Below are positions 6,254 through 14,854 of a stretch of DNA of 37,209 bases, one piece after another. The stretch is from the NCBI RefSeq assembly GCF_001422815.1, contig NZ_LMMP01000018.1, positions 1 through 37,209 of the forward strand. Direction: 5' to 3'. The translations under genes were made by a program, and so were the position numbers. The stretch is from Methylobacterium sp. Leaf91 (GTDB taxonomy: Bacteria; Pseudomonadota; Alphaproteobacteria; Rhizobiales; Beijerinckiaceae). The stretch's first letter is position 1; each line of letters opens with the position of its first letter. The notes below the pieces were generated by a model. That model ran no database searches. It worked only from the letters and a program-made list of their open reading frames with translations, and was not told where the DNA came from.

Positions 6254-7648
6254 ATGAGCGTGAGAGACTGGAAACCTGCGATGCGCACGAGGCTTCGGCC
6301 TGCCGGCCTCGCTGTATTGGCCCTTGCCGTCGCTAGCTCGGCTGGTGCCGAGACGCTGGAGAGCGCGCTCTCGCGGGCGTATGACGCCAATCCGACCCTC
6401 AATTCCGATCGTGCTGGCGTCCGCGCCACCGATGAGAACGTCGCGCAGGCCAAATCCGGCTACCGCCCGACCGTGAGTCTTGATGCCGATATTGGCCTGA
6501 CTCAATCTAAGCCCGGGACGACCAGAGTCCAGCTGAGCAATGTCAGACGTCCAGGCGGTGCAGGGCTCACCATCAACCAGACCCTGTTCAACGGCTTTCG
6601 CACCGACAACCAGACCCGTCAGGCGGAATCCGACGTGCTCCGTGTCCGGGAGGCGCTGCGCGCCACCGAGATGAACACTCTGTTCAACGCCGCCCAGTCC
6701 TACATGTCGGTCCTCAGCGACACGGCGAACCTGGAGCTGCGACGGAACAACGTCGAGGTGCTCGAGGAGCAACTTCGCCAGACTCGCGACCGCTTCAACG
6801 TCGGTGAGGTGACCCGCACCGACGTCGCCCAAGCCGAGGCCCGTCTCGCCGGCGCCCGCTCCGACGTTAGCGGCGCCGAGGCAACCCTGCGCGCCAGCAT
6901 CGGCACCTACCGCCGCTACATCGGCGTGGAGCCGCGCCAGCTTGCGCCGGGCCGGCCCCTCGACCGCTACGTTCCGGGCAGCCTCGATGCCGCGATCAAT
7001 ATCGGCATTAAGGAACACCCGCAGATCCTGTCGTCCCTGCATCTCGTCGATGTGGCCGAGGCGCAGGTTAAAGTCCTCGAAGGCGCTCTGTACCCGACCG
7101 CCGGCCTGCAGGGCTCGGTCCAGCAGCGCTTCGACAGCCAGTTCCAGGGCGACAGCGCCGTAAGCGCTTCGATCGTCGGACGTCTGACGATCCCTCTCTA
7201 CGAGGGCGGTCAGACCTACTCTCAGATCCGCCAGGCCAAAGAGACGGTTGGCCAGCGACGGCTCGATGCCGAGGACACCCGGGATCAGGTTCGCTCGGCA
7301 ATCGTGACAGTCTGGGGCCAGCTCGAGGCATCCAAGGCACAGGTCATCGCCTCACAGGCACAGGTGCAGGCCAACGAGGTGGCGCTGAACGGCGTGCGCG
7401 AAGAGGCCCGCGTGGGACAGCGCACCACCCTCGACGTGCTGAACGCGCAGCAGGAGTTGCTGAACGCGCGAACCAACCTGATCGTCGCCCAGCGCAACCG
7501 GGTGATCTTCTCCTACGGCGTCGTCCAGGCGATCGGCCGCCTGACGGTACGCTTCACGTCGCTGCCGGTAGCGGTCTACAGCCCGAAGAAGCACTTCGAT
7601 CAAGTCAAGGACCTCTGGTACGGCGTGCGCACGCCTGACGGACGCTGA
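6254..7648 (+). CDS. tolC: TolC-family outer membrane channel
   Basis: The frame opens at ATG 6173, but ATG 6254 (MSVRDWKPAMRTRL) or 6281 is the likelier start, because the signal peptide follows (RTRLRPAGLAVLALAVASSA, cleavage near AGA|ETLES). The mature protein begins ETLESALSRAYDANPTLNSD, the classic TolC opening. Two outer-membrane-efflux repeats follow: one through FNVGEVTRTDVAQAEARLAG, the second through VGQRTTLDVLNAQQELLNAR. The length of about 455-465 residues is normal. TolC trimers form the outer-membrane and periplasmic duct for type I secretion and efflux. RTX proteins encoded downstream would be natural cargo, although no ABC transporter or adaptor gene is visible. A hairpin and a decayed popZ follow, so the segment looks copied from the rhizobial tolC-popZ locus. 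Confidence 0.9.
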   Translation: MSVRDWKPAMRTRLRPAGLAVLALAVASSAGAETLESALSRAYDANPTLNSDRAGVRATDENVAQAKSGYRPTVSLDADIGLTQSKPGTTRVQLSNVRRPGGAGLTINQTLFNGFRTDNQTRQAESDVLRVREALRATEMNTLFNAAQSYMSVLSDTANLELRRNNVEVLEEQLRQTRDRFNVGEVTRTDVAQAEARLAGARSDVSGAEATLRASIGTYRRYIGVEPRQLAPGRPLDRYVPGSLDAAINIGIKEHPQILSSLHLVDVAEAQVKVLEGALYPTAGLQGSVQQRFDSQFQGDSAVSASIVGRLTIPLYEGGQTYSQIRQAKETVGQRRLDAEDTRDQVRSAIVTVWGQLEASKAQVIASQAQVQANEVALNGVREEARVGQRTTLDVLNAQQELLNARTNLIVAQRNRVIFSYGVVQAIGRLTVRFTSLPVAVYSPKKHFDQVKDLWYGVRTPDGR

Positions 7649-7651
7649 GGT

Positions 7652-7673
7652 TCGGCGACTTCGCGGTCGCCGA
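7652..7673 (+). terminator. hairpin downstream of tolC
   Basis: TCGGCGAC pairs perfectly with GTCGCCGA around a TTCGCG loop, four bases past the tolC stop. There is no T run after it, so it may be a weak terminator or an mRNA-stabilising stem. Confidence 0.42.
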
Positions 7674-7797
7674 CATCCAAGCTGCGCTGGCCGGGATGGC
7701 TGAGCTGCGCCCTGTAGTCTTACGGCGTCGCGAGCTTATCTCGCGCCGTGTTGTATCCAGCGCTTGTGTCGGGGCGGGAGCGCTAAATACACGCCGA

Positions 7798-8333
7798 ATG
7801 TCGCAACCGTTTCCCCCAGATCCTGAGCGCCGAGAGCCCCAAGGTATCGGACAGGGCGCAGGAACCATCCATGGAGGAGATCCTGGCGTCGATCCGGCGC
7901 ATCATCGCCGACGATCGAATCGCCAAGGCCGAGGTGGTTCCGTGGCAGGCACCCGCGTCGATGCCCGAGAACGACGATGTCCTGGACCTCGCCGAGGTCG
8001 CCCAGCCCGTCCCCATCGATGAACCCGAGATCGCGTTCCGCAAAGAGTCCATTAAGGACGGATAAATCGACTTCGGTGCGATCTTCCTTGACGATGACGA
8101 GCCAAATTTAAAGCCGCTGCCTCCGCTCCGCGCCGTACCCCGCATCAAGCCGCCACGTCCGGCCCCCTCAGCCTACAATGTGCGAGCTGGATCACGAGCC
8201 GACGCCCACCTAGCGCCTGATCTCGGCCATCATGGATGCGAGCGCCGCCCAGGCCTTCGGCATGCTTTCGAACTCGGTCATGAGCAGCCAGTCCCGCACC
8301 CTGGAAAATCTTGCGCAGGACATGCTCCGGCCA
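7798..8333 (+). pseudogene. popZ: decayed popZ (DUF2497) gene
   Basis: Fragments in two frames spell a PopZ-type polar organiser. KVSDRAQEPSMEEILASIRR followed by IIADD is the conserved N-terminal helix. DDVLDLAEVAQPV is the acidic middle. The frame then stops at TAA (8063-8065) and continues IDFGAIFLDDDEPNLKPLPP. The C-terminal region LISAIMDASAAQAFGMLSNS followed by RTLENLAQDMLRP appears in another frame and ends abruptly before the final WLDDNLP-type helix. The possible initiator ATG 7798 is also out of frame with the body. PopZ normally anchors chromosome and pole proteins; this copy cannot make it. It follows tolC, as in the usual rhizobial order. Confidence 0.78.
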
Positions 8334-8419
8334 AAACAGGCAACAAATTGTGCCAGTTTTCGAAAGATGGAAAAATACTTTTTCGAGCTGCAGAAAATAC
8401 TATTTCTGCATAAAGAAAG

Positions 8420-8745
8420 TAAATGACTTATGGTAAATGATATATTTATTGTTAGTATTTCGTCTCTCAGAGTGGTTGCGCTTTTTATTGGTGAAATAAC
8501 GTCATCTCGTTAAATGCGGAGGCCTGCGTGAACTGAAGCAGTCAGCGAATTTGCGAGGCCGGTGACGCATGCGCGGTTGGGCAATGGCTCAGACCGTCTG
8601 TAGGCTCTTTAACGGTGTCAGCAACTAAGACCTTATCGTGTCCGCCGAAGATCAATCGCTGCATTTCTAGCGCATCACAGTGATTGAGGTCTGACGATTG
8701 AGTAAGTGCGGAGTTTCGGTTTGGGACCTGTCCTGCGAGACAGGC
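8420..8745. other. AT-rich stretch without a gene
   Basis: The sequence turns AT-rich immediately after the truncated popZ (about 8340-8520), with no reading frame that looks coding. It probably represents the break at which the copied locus joins unrelated DNA. Confidence 0.4.
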
Positions 8746-8990
8746 AGGATGCGCAATGGCATCTCCTTCACGCTCTCTAATTCGGAAGCTTCCGGCTCGA
8801 AGCGCTCGTTGCGAATCGAAACACGCTGCAGAAGAACGTCTGGTGGGCCCGTACTGTGTTGTTGAGCGCTGCTGGGCTCGGAACGCACGCGATCATGCGT
8901 GAGGCGGGCGCGTCCAAGACGGTGGGGTGGTCTGGCGCTGGCAGGACCGCTTCACCGCAAGGAATGGCTCCAGCCACGCATCGAGCTCGT
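8745..8990 (+). pseudogene. decayed IS630-family transposase head
   Basis: Pieces in different frames match the start of an IS630 transposase: NGISFTLSNSEA near 8755, then LLSAAGLGTHAIMREAGASK followed by TV near 8865-8930, then VVWRWQDRFTA near 8930-8960. Several frameshifts separate the pieces and the catalytic half is absent. It is a third independent IS630-type scrap in the window. Confidence 0.55.
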
Positions 8991-9365
8991 CAGCCCCCGC
9001 GATCCTGATCCATCGCTGCCTGCCAAATCATTATGAAAGTCAACGCAGCACGACACTACAGAGTGCCCAGGTAGTCCTAGTTAATCGATGAGTTGGTTCC
9101 CGCGTCGTCGCCTCGCAAAGTGCGCCGTCGTCGTCGCGTGACGCCTGTCCGTGCGGAACTGTCGTCAGTGCCTAGCGGCTGATTTCGCCCGACACTTAAA
9201 TTTTGCCTGACTCTTGCATTAGGATTCCACATGGTTGAAGGGTTCGGAATACTCGGCTTCCTCGCTCTCCGGCGACGGACGCATCACGTGACGCGGTATC
9301 GCATAAGTGGTGGAAAGCCGTTGAGCGTTACGATGCGCGGGTGACGCAGATCAGGGGTCGTTCGG
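8991..9365. other. upstream region of the sulfotransferase
   Basis: No coding frame. An AT-richer patch around 9190-9235 (TTTTGCCTGACTCTTGCATT) might carry the promoter for the downstream genes, but I cannot define boxes with confidence. Confidence 0.3.
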
Positions 9366-10355
9366 ATGGGCGCTCGGTTCGCGATGATCCTCTACGTCAA
9401 CCGCTCAGGTTCGACGCTCTTGTCCCGGCTTCTTACGGAGTGGTTCGAGGACGCCTTCGTCTTCCCAGAGATCTCGTTCCTGCTGCACCTCATGCTCGAT
9501 CGAGCCCGGGGCAAGATCCACCAGGGTCAATCCCTATTCGACGTCGTCTCCGCCGATCCGCGTATCGATGCGCTCGGGCTTGATCCGGCGGCGCTTCACG
9601 CTATCTGCTGCCGCTCCAGTTCCGAGGATCTCGCCGCATTCCTGACGGAACTGGCCGTGGAGTCGGGTGGACGGGACGCGTACCGCGTCATCGTCTTCAA
9701 GTTCGAGACGCTGCTCTACCTGCACGATGAGGTCCTGAAGGCATTTCCGGGCCTCAAGACGATTCATCTCGTCCGAGACCCACGTGCGGTGGTGGGGTCC
9801 ATGCTTCGCTCGGATCTACCCGAAAAACCCGGATTCAACATGGCCCGGAACAGCCTGATCTTCGCGGCAAGGCACTGGCGGAGCTATGTGCGCCGGGCCT
9901 CCGCCGTGGGCCGAGCCCAGTCCCTCCTCACGATTCGCTTCGAGAGCATCGGCCGTGAGCAGGAGGCGGTGTTGGCCAGCCTCTCTGACTTCCTCGGATT
10001 GCCGACCTCGCGACATGGGCCGCTACAACGGAGGTATCGCATCTCGAAGCTCGACCGCGACCTTCATGCGCACGTCTTCCGGCCGTTCATTGAGGAGCGG
10101 GCGTCCGGTTGGGCGGCCGAACTGCCGGAGCGGGCTGTCGCCGTCGTGGAGGCGCTTTGCGCGCCCGAGATGCGGCAGTTCGGCTACGCGCCCACAGTCA
10201 CCGCACCATCGCGCTTCGCGATGCTGCGCGCTTATGCGGCCCATGGCGTTCAGATGCTCGATCACACGTTTCGGACGCTCGCCGTCTATCTGCGGCGAAC
10301 GGACAGGTTCAGTTCGCTTTCGCGCAGAGCGAAGGTTTACCTGATGAAACGGTAG
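9366..10355 (+). CDS. PAPS-dependent sulfotransferase
   Basis: A 329-aa cytoplasmic enzyme from ATG 9366. The 5'-phosphosulfate loop is at residues 9-20 (LYVNRSGSTLLS). The 3'-phosphate-binding motif lies near 134-147 (HLVRDPRAVVGSML), with the expected Arg and Ser. These are the two signature sites of the sulfotransferase fold, which moves the sulfuryl group of PAPS to a hydroxyl or amine, usually of a sugar or lipid. The C-terminal 70 residues are basic, and an RRTDRFSSLSRRAKVYLMKR end suggests a membrane-peripheral protein. The Wzy-like gene starts 64 bases downstream, so the two are probably co-transcribed and the acceptor is likely the EPS or its lipid-linked unit. An APS-kinase-like gene lies at 23956. 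The acceptor is inferred, not shown. Confidence 0.82.
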   Translation: MGARFAMILYVNRSGSTLLSRLLTEWFEDAFVFPEISFLLHLMLDRARGKIHQGQSLFDVVSADPRIDALGLDPAALHAICCRSSSEDLAAFLTELAVESGGRDAYRVIVFKFETLLYLHDEVLKAFPGLKTIHLVRDPRAVVGSMLRSDLPEKPGFNMARNSLIFAARHWRSYVRRASAVGRAQSLLTIRFESIGREQEAVLASLSDFLGLPTSRHGPLQRRYRISKLDRDLHAHVFRPFIEERASGWAAELPERAVAVVEALCAPEMRQFGYAPTVTAPSRFAMLRAYAAHGVQMLDHTFRTLAVYLRRTDRFSSLSRRAKVYLMKR

Positions 10356-10419
10356 ATGCCGGCGACCGTCCCCGTGGGTTAGACGCGGGAGCCATCGTCA
10401 GGGCCGGGAGGAGGATAGC

Positions 10420-11880
10420 TTGGAAGTTTCCATCGCGGGCATGATCATCGCCGCGTTGATTGCGACGATCTGCATGTTCGGGCGTCGCGTTGCCATCATC
10501 ACGTCGATCTGCGCTTTCGCCTTTCCGTCAACGGCGCTGGTCACACTCACCTCCTTGGGCGGGTCAAGCATTACCGTCCCGCAATTCGGCCTCGTCTGCC
10601 TCTTCATTACTGCACTATCGAGCGGCGATCTGGCGCCAAAGATCTCGAACATTTTCAAGACCGAAGCTTCGGCCCAGATTATCGCGCTCTTCACCATTTT
10701 CGCCGTGGTGGGAGCCTACATCATGCCTCGGTTGTTCACTGACGTGACAGAAGTCTTCTCGCTCGCCCGCAGCAGCAGCGGACGGGGCAACGTCTTGAGC
10801 ACGGTCCCCCTGTCGCCAAGTTCGGGAAACATCACGCAGCCCTTCTACTTCCTCGGCAACCTTGCGGGGTTCCTCTCAGTCCTGGTGCTGAGCCAATCGC
10901 GAAGGACGCTGGACATGGTGGTGGCCGGCCTCAAGGGCCTCGTCATCGTCCACACCTTGGGTGGCGCGGTCGATTTCGTAAGTAAGTACGGCGTCGGGTT
11001 CGATCTCCTCGATTTCCTGAGGACAGCGAAATACGCGATGCTGATTGATGTCGACGTGCTCAATTTCAAACGGATCGTCGGCCTCTATCCGGAAGCGTCG
11101 TCTTTCGCCTACGCGTCCATCGCTTACACGGCGCTGATGTTCGGATTCTGGCGGATCATGGGCATTCCGCTTAGCGGATTTCTGTTCTTCTCTGTCCTTG
11201 GATGCCTGGCGGTCTCGACTTCGAGCACGGCGTATTTCTGTCTGTTCTTCCTTGCCATCGTTTACGCGATCGTGCTGATCAAGCAGTCGACCACCGGATA
11301 CGTCGAGGTTCTGTCGGTCTCGTTGGTCCTGGCCGTCCTGCTGGTCATAGCTCTGATCCTGGCCCTAATCATTTTCGCGCCCAAACTGTTGGAGCCGTAT
11401 CAGGATCTGATCCAGCGAATGGTGTTCAACAAGGCCGACAGCGAGTCGGCGCGTCAGCGGTTCGGCTGGAACATGCAGGCGGTCACGAACTTCTTGCAGA
11501 CCTACGGAATGGGGGCCGGCCTGGGTAGCCTGCGCTCGTCCAGCTGGATCCTGACCCTGTTGGCCGAACTCGGGTTGATCGGCGCCTTGAGCTACGGGGC
11601 CTTCGTCGCGAGCCTGTTCGCGCCGGTTGGCATCGCGAAACCGTCCCGGGATCGATACTTGGCCGGGGTCAGGCTATCCTGTCAGATAATGCTGTTCGCG
11701 TTCCTTGTCGCAGCCTGCATCTCGTCTTCGCTGTTCGACCTGGGCGGTGCGTTCTACGTCGCCGCCGGCTGTGCTGTCGCTGCACGCCGCATCGAACGGG
11801 GCGAGACCCTTTACATCCTGTGGGAACGCGGCATGGAGCGATCCCACGCCCCGGAGGTTGCTGGTCGAGCGCCGGCGTGA
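10420..11880 (+). CDS. O-antigen ligase/Wzy-like EPS polymerase
   Basis: A 486-aa polytopic membrane protein. TTG 10420 is supported by a GGGAGGAGG ribosome-binding site at the right distance. At least ten hydrophobic segments are visible (for example residues 5-20, 30-50, 85-105, 145-165, 235-330, 390-450). There is a large soluble loop between the middle and last helices (residues ~335-385: PYQDLIQRMVFNKADSESAR, then FGWNMQAV and TYGMGAGLGSLRSSSWIL). This Arg-containing periplasmic loop followed by a GLGSxRSS-type motif is typical of Wzy/O-antigen-ligase family polymerases, which join lipid-linked repeat units. It follows the sulfotransferase and converges on the hydrolase gene at 12034. 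Sequence alone does not separate polymerase from ligase. Confidence 0.75.
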   Translation: MEVSIAGMIIAALIATICMFGRRVAIITSICAFAFPSTALVTLTSLGGSSITVPQFGLVCLFITALSSGDLAPKISNIFKTEASAQIIALFTIFAVVGAYIMPRLFTDVTEVFSLARSSSGRGNVLSTVPLSPSSGNITQPFYFLGNLAGFLSVLVLSQSRRTLDMVVAGLKGLVIVHTLGGAVDFVSKYGVGFDLLDFLRTAKYAMLIDVDVLNFKRIVGLYPEASSFAYASIAYTALMFGFWRIMGIPLSGFLFFSVLGCLAVSTSSTAYFCLFFLAIVYAIVLIKQSTTGYVEVLSVSLVLAVLLVIALILALIIFAPKLLEPYQDLIQRMVFNKADSESARQRFGWNMQAVTNFLQTYGMGAGLGSLRSSSWILTLLAELGLIGALSYGAFVASLFAPVGIAKPSRDRYLAGVRLSCQIMLFAFLVAACISSSLFDLGGAFYVAAGCAVAARRIERGETLYILWERGMERSHAPEVAGRAPA

Positions 11881-12033
11881 TGGCGTGATCGCGCCTGTCC
11901 ATGGGGCAGCGGGTCATCAAGGTGAGGCGGCGGAACATGCTCGCTGAAGCCACAGACGGCGGGCGCGGTAAGGGCGCGCCGACGGCGCTTGTCTGTCGGG
12001 GCCCGGGTACGACCAACGTGATCGCTGACGGGT

Positions 12034-13356
12034 TTATGGTGCGGCCTCGAACAGTAAAAGCAGAGGACTCCGGCCGACCGTGAGGGTCGGAGCATCCAGC
12101 GGGAGATCACGATTGGATACCAAATCCTTAACGAGGACGGGGCGTCCGGCTCCAAGTTGATCGACCGAAACCGCCGTCTCACCGGAGGAACGCCAGAGCA
12201 CCTCCGCGACCCGCTTTTGTTGACCGTTCTGGTGCGCCCTGAAGCGGATCACGCCCGACAGTTCCGGCACGGATTCGACGCTGTCGATCTCGTAATCGCC
12301 GATCGCCTTCAGAAGCCGCGTGATCGCAGAGCCTGCGGGCTTCGACGTTCCTGTGGACGTAAAGAGACCGTATTGATGGCGAACGTCGCCGGGATCGGTG
12401 CCCCCGTCGATCAGCTGATAGAGATTGGTGATGCGCTGGAATCCCGCGCCGATTAGCAGCAGCCGCAAATCGAGGGCGGCCTGCTCGGTTGCATCCGCCG
12501 CGCTCTTGGCGCCGACCGAGTAGCCCCATTCGGAATTGACTATAAGCGGATTTGTTTCCTTCCGTCCGTGTTCGGACAGGAAACGCAGGAGATCCGCATT
12601 CTCCGTCAGGTATGTCTCCGGCTCCCGCCGATACGGATGGAGGCTGATGCCGTCGAGGCATTTCATCAGTTGTTGCGTGGCGGCGCGCGCTGACCATTCA
12701 CGATAGATGTCGAGCCCGTAGCTTCGGACGTAATACGGTTTGTTCAGAGGTGTCCCCTCCATCGCGAGCCCGACCACCGTCGCCGTCGGTGCTTGATCGT
12801 GGATCGCGCGGCAGGTCGTCTCCGCGAGTCGCGCATAGGCTTCTGGGTCCGGCGGCGAGCCCCAGAAGGTCTTCGTGTTGGGCTCGTTCCAGATCTCGTA
12901 GACGATCTTGCGTCCCTCGTGCATGGCGCCGTAGCGCCGCGCCACCTGGGCCGAGAAATCGGCGAAAGCTCGGATCTCACGGTCCGACAGCGGCACGCGT
13001 CCGTCCGATTCAGCGGGTGCCCGCTCGGTCAGGCGCGTCCGGCCGAACAAGGTTACGATCGGTGTCAGACCGGCGGTCATCAGGCCCCGAATGCGGATGT
13101 CGGTCACTGACCAATCGTAGGTACCGCCGGCCTTTTCGACCTCGTAGATGCGGATCCCAATGCGCGCGCGACGCAGACCAAGGTCCTTCGCTGCGGCGAG
13201 TTGGATGTCGAAGGGAAGATTGGTCACGACTTGCGCGCTCGCGAGGCTTCGCAGCGTTTCGCTTCGCGCCGGAAGTGTAACCAAGCATATCCCGGCGACG
13301 AGGAGACTGGCCAAACGCGCGTCGCGAGGCGCTATGTTGGTGAGGCAGTCGATCAC
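12034..13356 (-). CDS. exported clan-A glycoside hydrolase (PslG-like)
   Basis: 440 aa. GTG 13356 is fixed by a close AAGGAG ribosome-binding site. The N-terminus carries a signal peptide (LASLLVAGICLVTLPARS, cut near residue 32). The body is a TIM barrel of glycoside hydrolase clan A. The acid/base glutamate is E158 in VYEIWNEPNT, SLHPYRRE follows near 238, and the nucleophile is E276 in VNSEWGYS. The C-terminal 90 residues form a small beta domain. PslG and similar GH39-type enzymes sit in EPS operons and cut the nascent polymer in the periplasm. Here it is the last gene of a minus-strand set behind flippase and pyruvyl transferase, which fits that job. The substrate is unknown. Confidence 0.82.
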   Translation of the reverse strand: MIDCLTNIAPRDARLASLLVAGICLVTLPARSETLRSLASAQVVTNLPFDIQLAAAKDLGLRRARIGIRIYEVEKAGGTYDWSVTDIRIRGLMTAGLTPIVTLFGRTRLTERAPAESDGRVPLSDREIRAFADFSAQVARRYGAMHEGRKIVYEIWNEPNTKTFWGSPPDPEAYARLAETTCRAIHDQAPTATVVGLAMEGTPLNKPYYVRSYGLDIYREWSARAATQQLMKCLDGISLHPYRREPETYLTENADLLRFLSEHGRKETNPLIVNSEWGYSVGAKSAADATEQAALDLRLLLIGAGFQRITNLYQLIDGGTDPGDVRHQYGLFTSTGTSKPAGSAITRLLKAIGDYEIDSVESVPELSGVIRFRAHQNGQQKRVAEVLWRSSGETAVSVDQLGAGRPVLVKDLVSNRDLPLDAPTLTVGRSPLLLLFEAAP

Positions 13357-13432
13357 GGATTTACTCCTTCTAGATCACCTAGTCGGCTAACGGGTCTGCT
13401 TGTCGGCCACGGTTCGTTGGGAACGCGCGGCC

Positions 13433-14854
13433 TCATTGGAGACCGTGAAGACTTTGAATGAGACGGCGACGCATCGCGAATGCGACGCAGGCCCAAGCCA
13501 CTGATCCCGCGGCGATCGCCGCAGCGATCGATATCGGCCCATGGGTCATCGGGATCATCAGGGTCGCCTTGGCCGTGGCCGCGACGAAGGCGGAGACGCC
13601 GGCAAGTATGCCGCCGATCCTCGCCAGCCGGGCGATATCCAGTCCGTTCAGCCGCGCAAGCCGCACTATCATGACCGCCGCGATGACGACCTGCACGATC
13701 GCGACGGTCGCGGCGGCGTGGAGGAGACCGAGGCGCGACGACCATAGAAGTCCCAGCACGGTCGCGACGGCGGCGAAGGTCTGGACCGCGAGGACGGTGC
13801 GTTGCAGATCACGCACGATGAAGAGCGGTCCGAGGATCGCCGGGACAAGGCCGGCCCCGCGCGCGACGCAAAGGGTCGCGATCACCTGAGCCGCCCCCTG
13901 CCACGTCGGCCCGAGGACCAGAGAGACGATCTCTCCGGACATGATCGCGAGCCCGGCGAGAGCCGGGAAGGCCAGGATGCCGAAGACCAACAGCGCATCG
14001 GGCCAGACTTCCTCCGGGCGCTTCCCTTCTCGCACCAAGCGAGAGAAGGCTGTTCGGGAAATCAGGTTCGCAGGTTGCGCGAAGAGATCGGAGGCGGCGG
14101 TGACGATCCGGCTACCGGTTCTGTAGAGGCCGGTGGCACTCGGCGACAGAAGCGCCCCGATGATGAAGTCGGCCGCGTAGTTCGATAGATAATTCGTGAA
14201 CACCGCCCCGTAGCGGGACCGGGACCAGCCCATGATCGTGCGCAGGCTCGCGACCGATGGTGCGTTGCCGAGGGCCGGCCTGTCCACCAGGAGGAAGCCA
14301 ATGGAGAGGAGGATGGCGCGCAGATACAGCTGGATGACGAGGGCGGTCAGCCCCAGTCCCCGCTCGATCAGCACGATGGTGATCGTGCCTGCCGCGATTT
14401 CGGCTACGATCGTGATGAGGTAGTAGCGAGACAGTTTCCCCCCCCGCAGGATCATCGCCTCCTGCCATGCCGAGAAGGCGGCAAGGACATTCGACGGCAT
14501 CAGCATCACCAAAAGGCTGAGGAACGCGTCGCCGCCGAAATAGGGTGCGGCCGCCCAGCCGATGACTGTTAGGAGCGCGCCGAAGAACACCGCAGCAGTC
14601 ACGTTGAGGACAAGTCCTGACGACACGTAACAGTCGGGCTCGTCCGACTTCATCAGGTATTCGTAGGCGCCAACGTAGAGCAGGGTGCGGCCGAACACAG
14701 TGAGGATCGCCGCGAGGCTGAAGACGCCGAAACTCTCGGGATCGAGGCTGCGCGCGGCGGCGATCGTGATGGCGACCGTGACGACCTGGGTGATCGCGCG
14801 AGCGCCGATCCCGAAGGCTGCGACGCTCGCACCGCGCCGAGGGCCACCGCTCAT
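13433..14854 (-). CDS. Wzx-type polysaccharide flippase
   Basis: 473 aa with roughly twelve to fourteen membrane helices along its full length. It starts SVAAFGIGARAITQVVTVAI followed by TIAAARSLDPESFGVFSLAA, the standard opening of the polysaccharide-transport (PST/MATE-fold) family. A further family-like stretch is SNYAADFIIGALLSPSATGL followed by YRTG. Wzx proteins flip undecaprenyl-linked repeat units across the inner membrane. The ATG overlaps the stop of the pyruvyl transferase gene by four bases, indicating translational coupling. The exported hydrolase follows 76 bases downstream. The family assignment is firm; the sugar unit is unknown. Confidence 0.85.
   Translation of the reverse strand: MSGGPRRGASVAAFGIGARAITQVVTVAITIAAARSLDPESFGVFSLAAILTVFGRTLLYVGAYEYLMKSDEPDCYVSSGLVLNVTAAVFFGALLTVIGWAAAPYFGGDAFLSLLVMLMPSNVLAAFSAWQEAMILRGGKLSRYYLITIVAEIAAGTITIVLIERGLGLTALVIQLYLRAILLSIGFLLVDRPALGNAPSVASLRTIMGWSRSRYGAVFTNYLSNYAADFIIGALLSPSATGLYRTGSRIVTAASDLFAQPANLISRTAFSRLVREGKRPEEVWPDALLVFGILAFPALAGLAIMSGEIVSLVLGPTWQGAAQVIATLCVARGAGLVPAILGPLFIVRDLQRTVLAVQTFAAVATVLGLLWSSRLGLLHAAATVAIVQVVIAAVMIVRLARLNGLDIARLARIGGILAGVSAFVAATAKATLMIPMTHGPISIAAAIAAGSVAWACVAFAMRRRLIQSLHGLQ

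Noticed and set aside
6128..7042. 304-codon minus-strand open frame
   Set aside because: Antisense of tolC with no recognisable domain; it is open because of the high GC third positions of tolC.
12750..13280. 176-codon plus-strand open frame, Arg/Ser-rich
   Set aside because: Antisense to the exported hydrolase; composition is typical of a wrong-strand frame.
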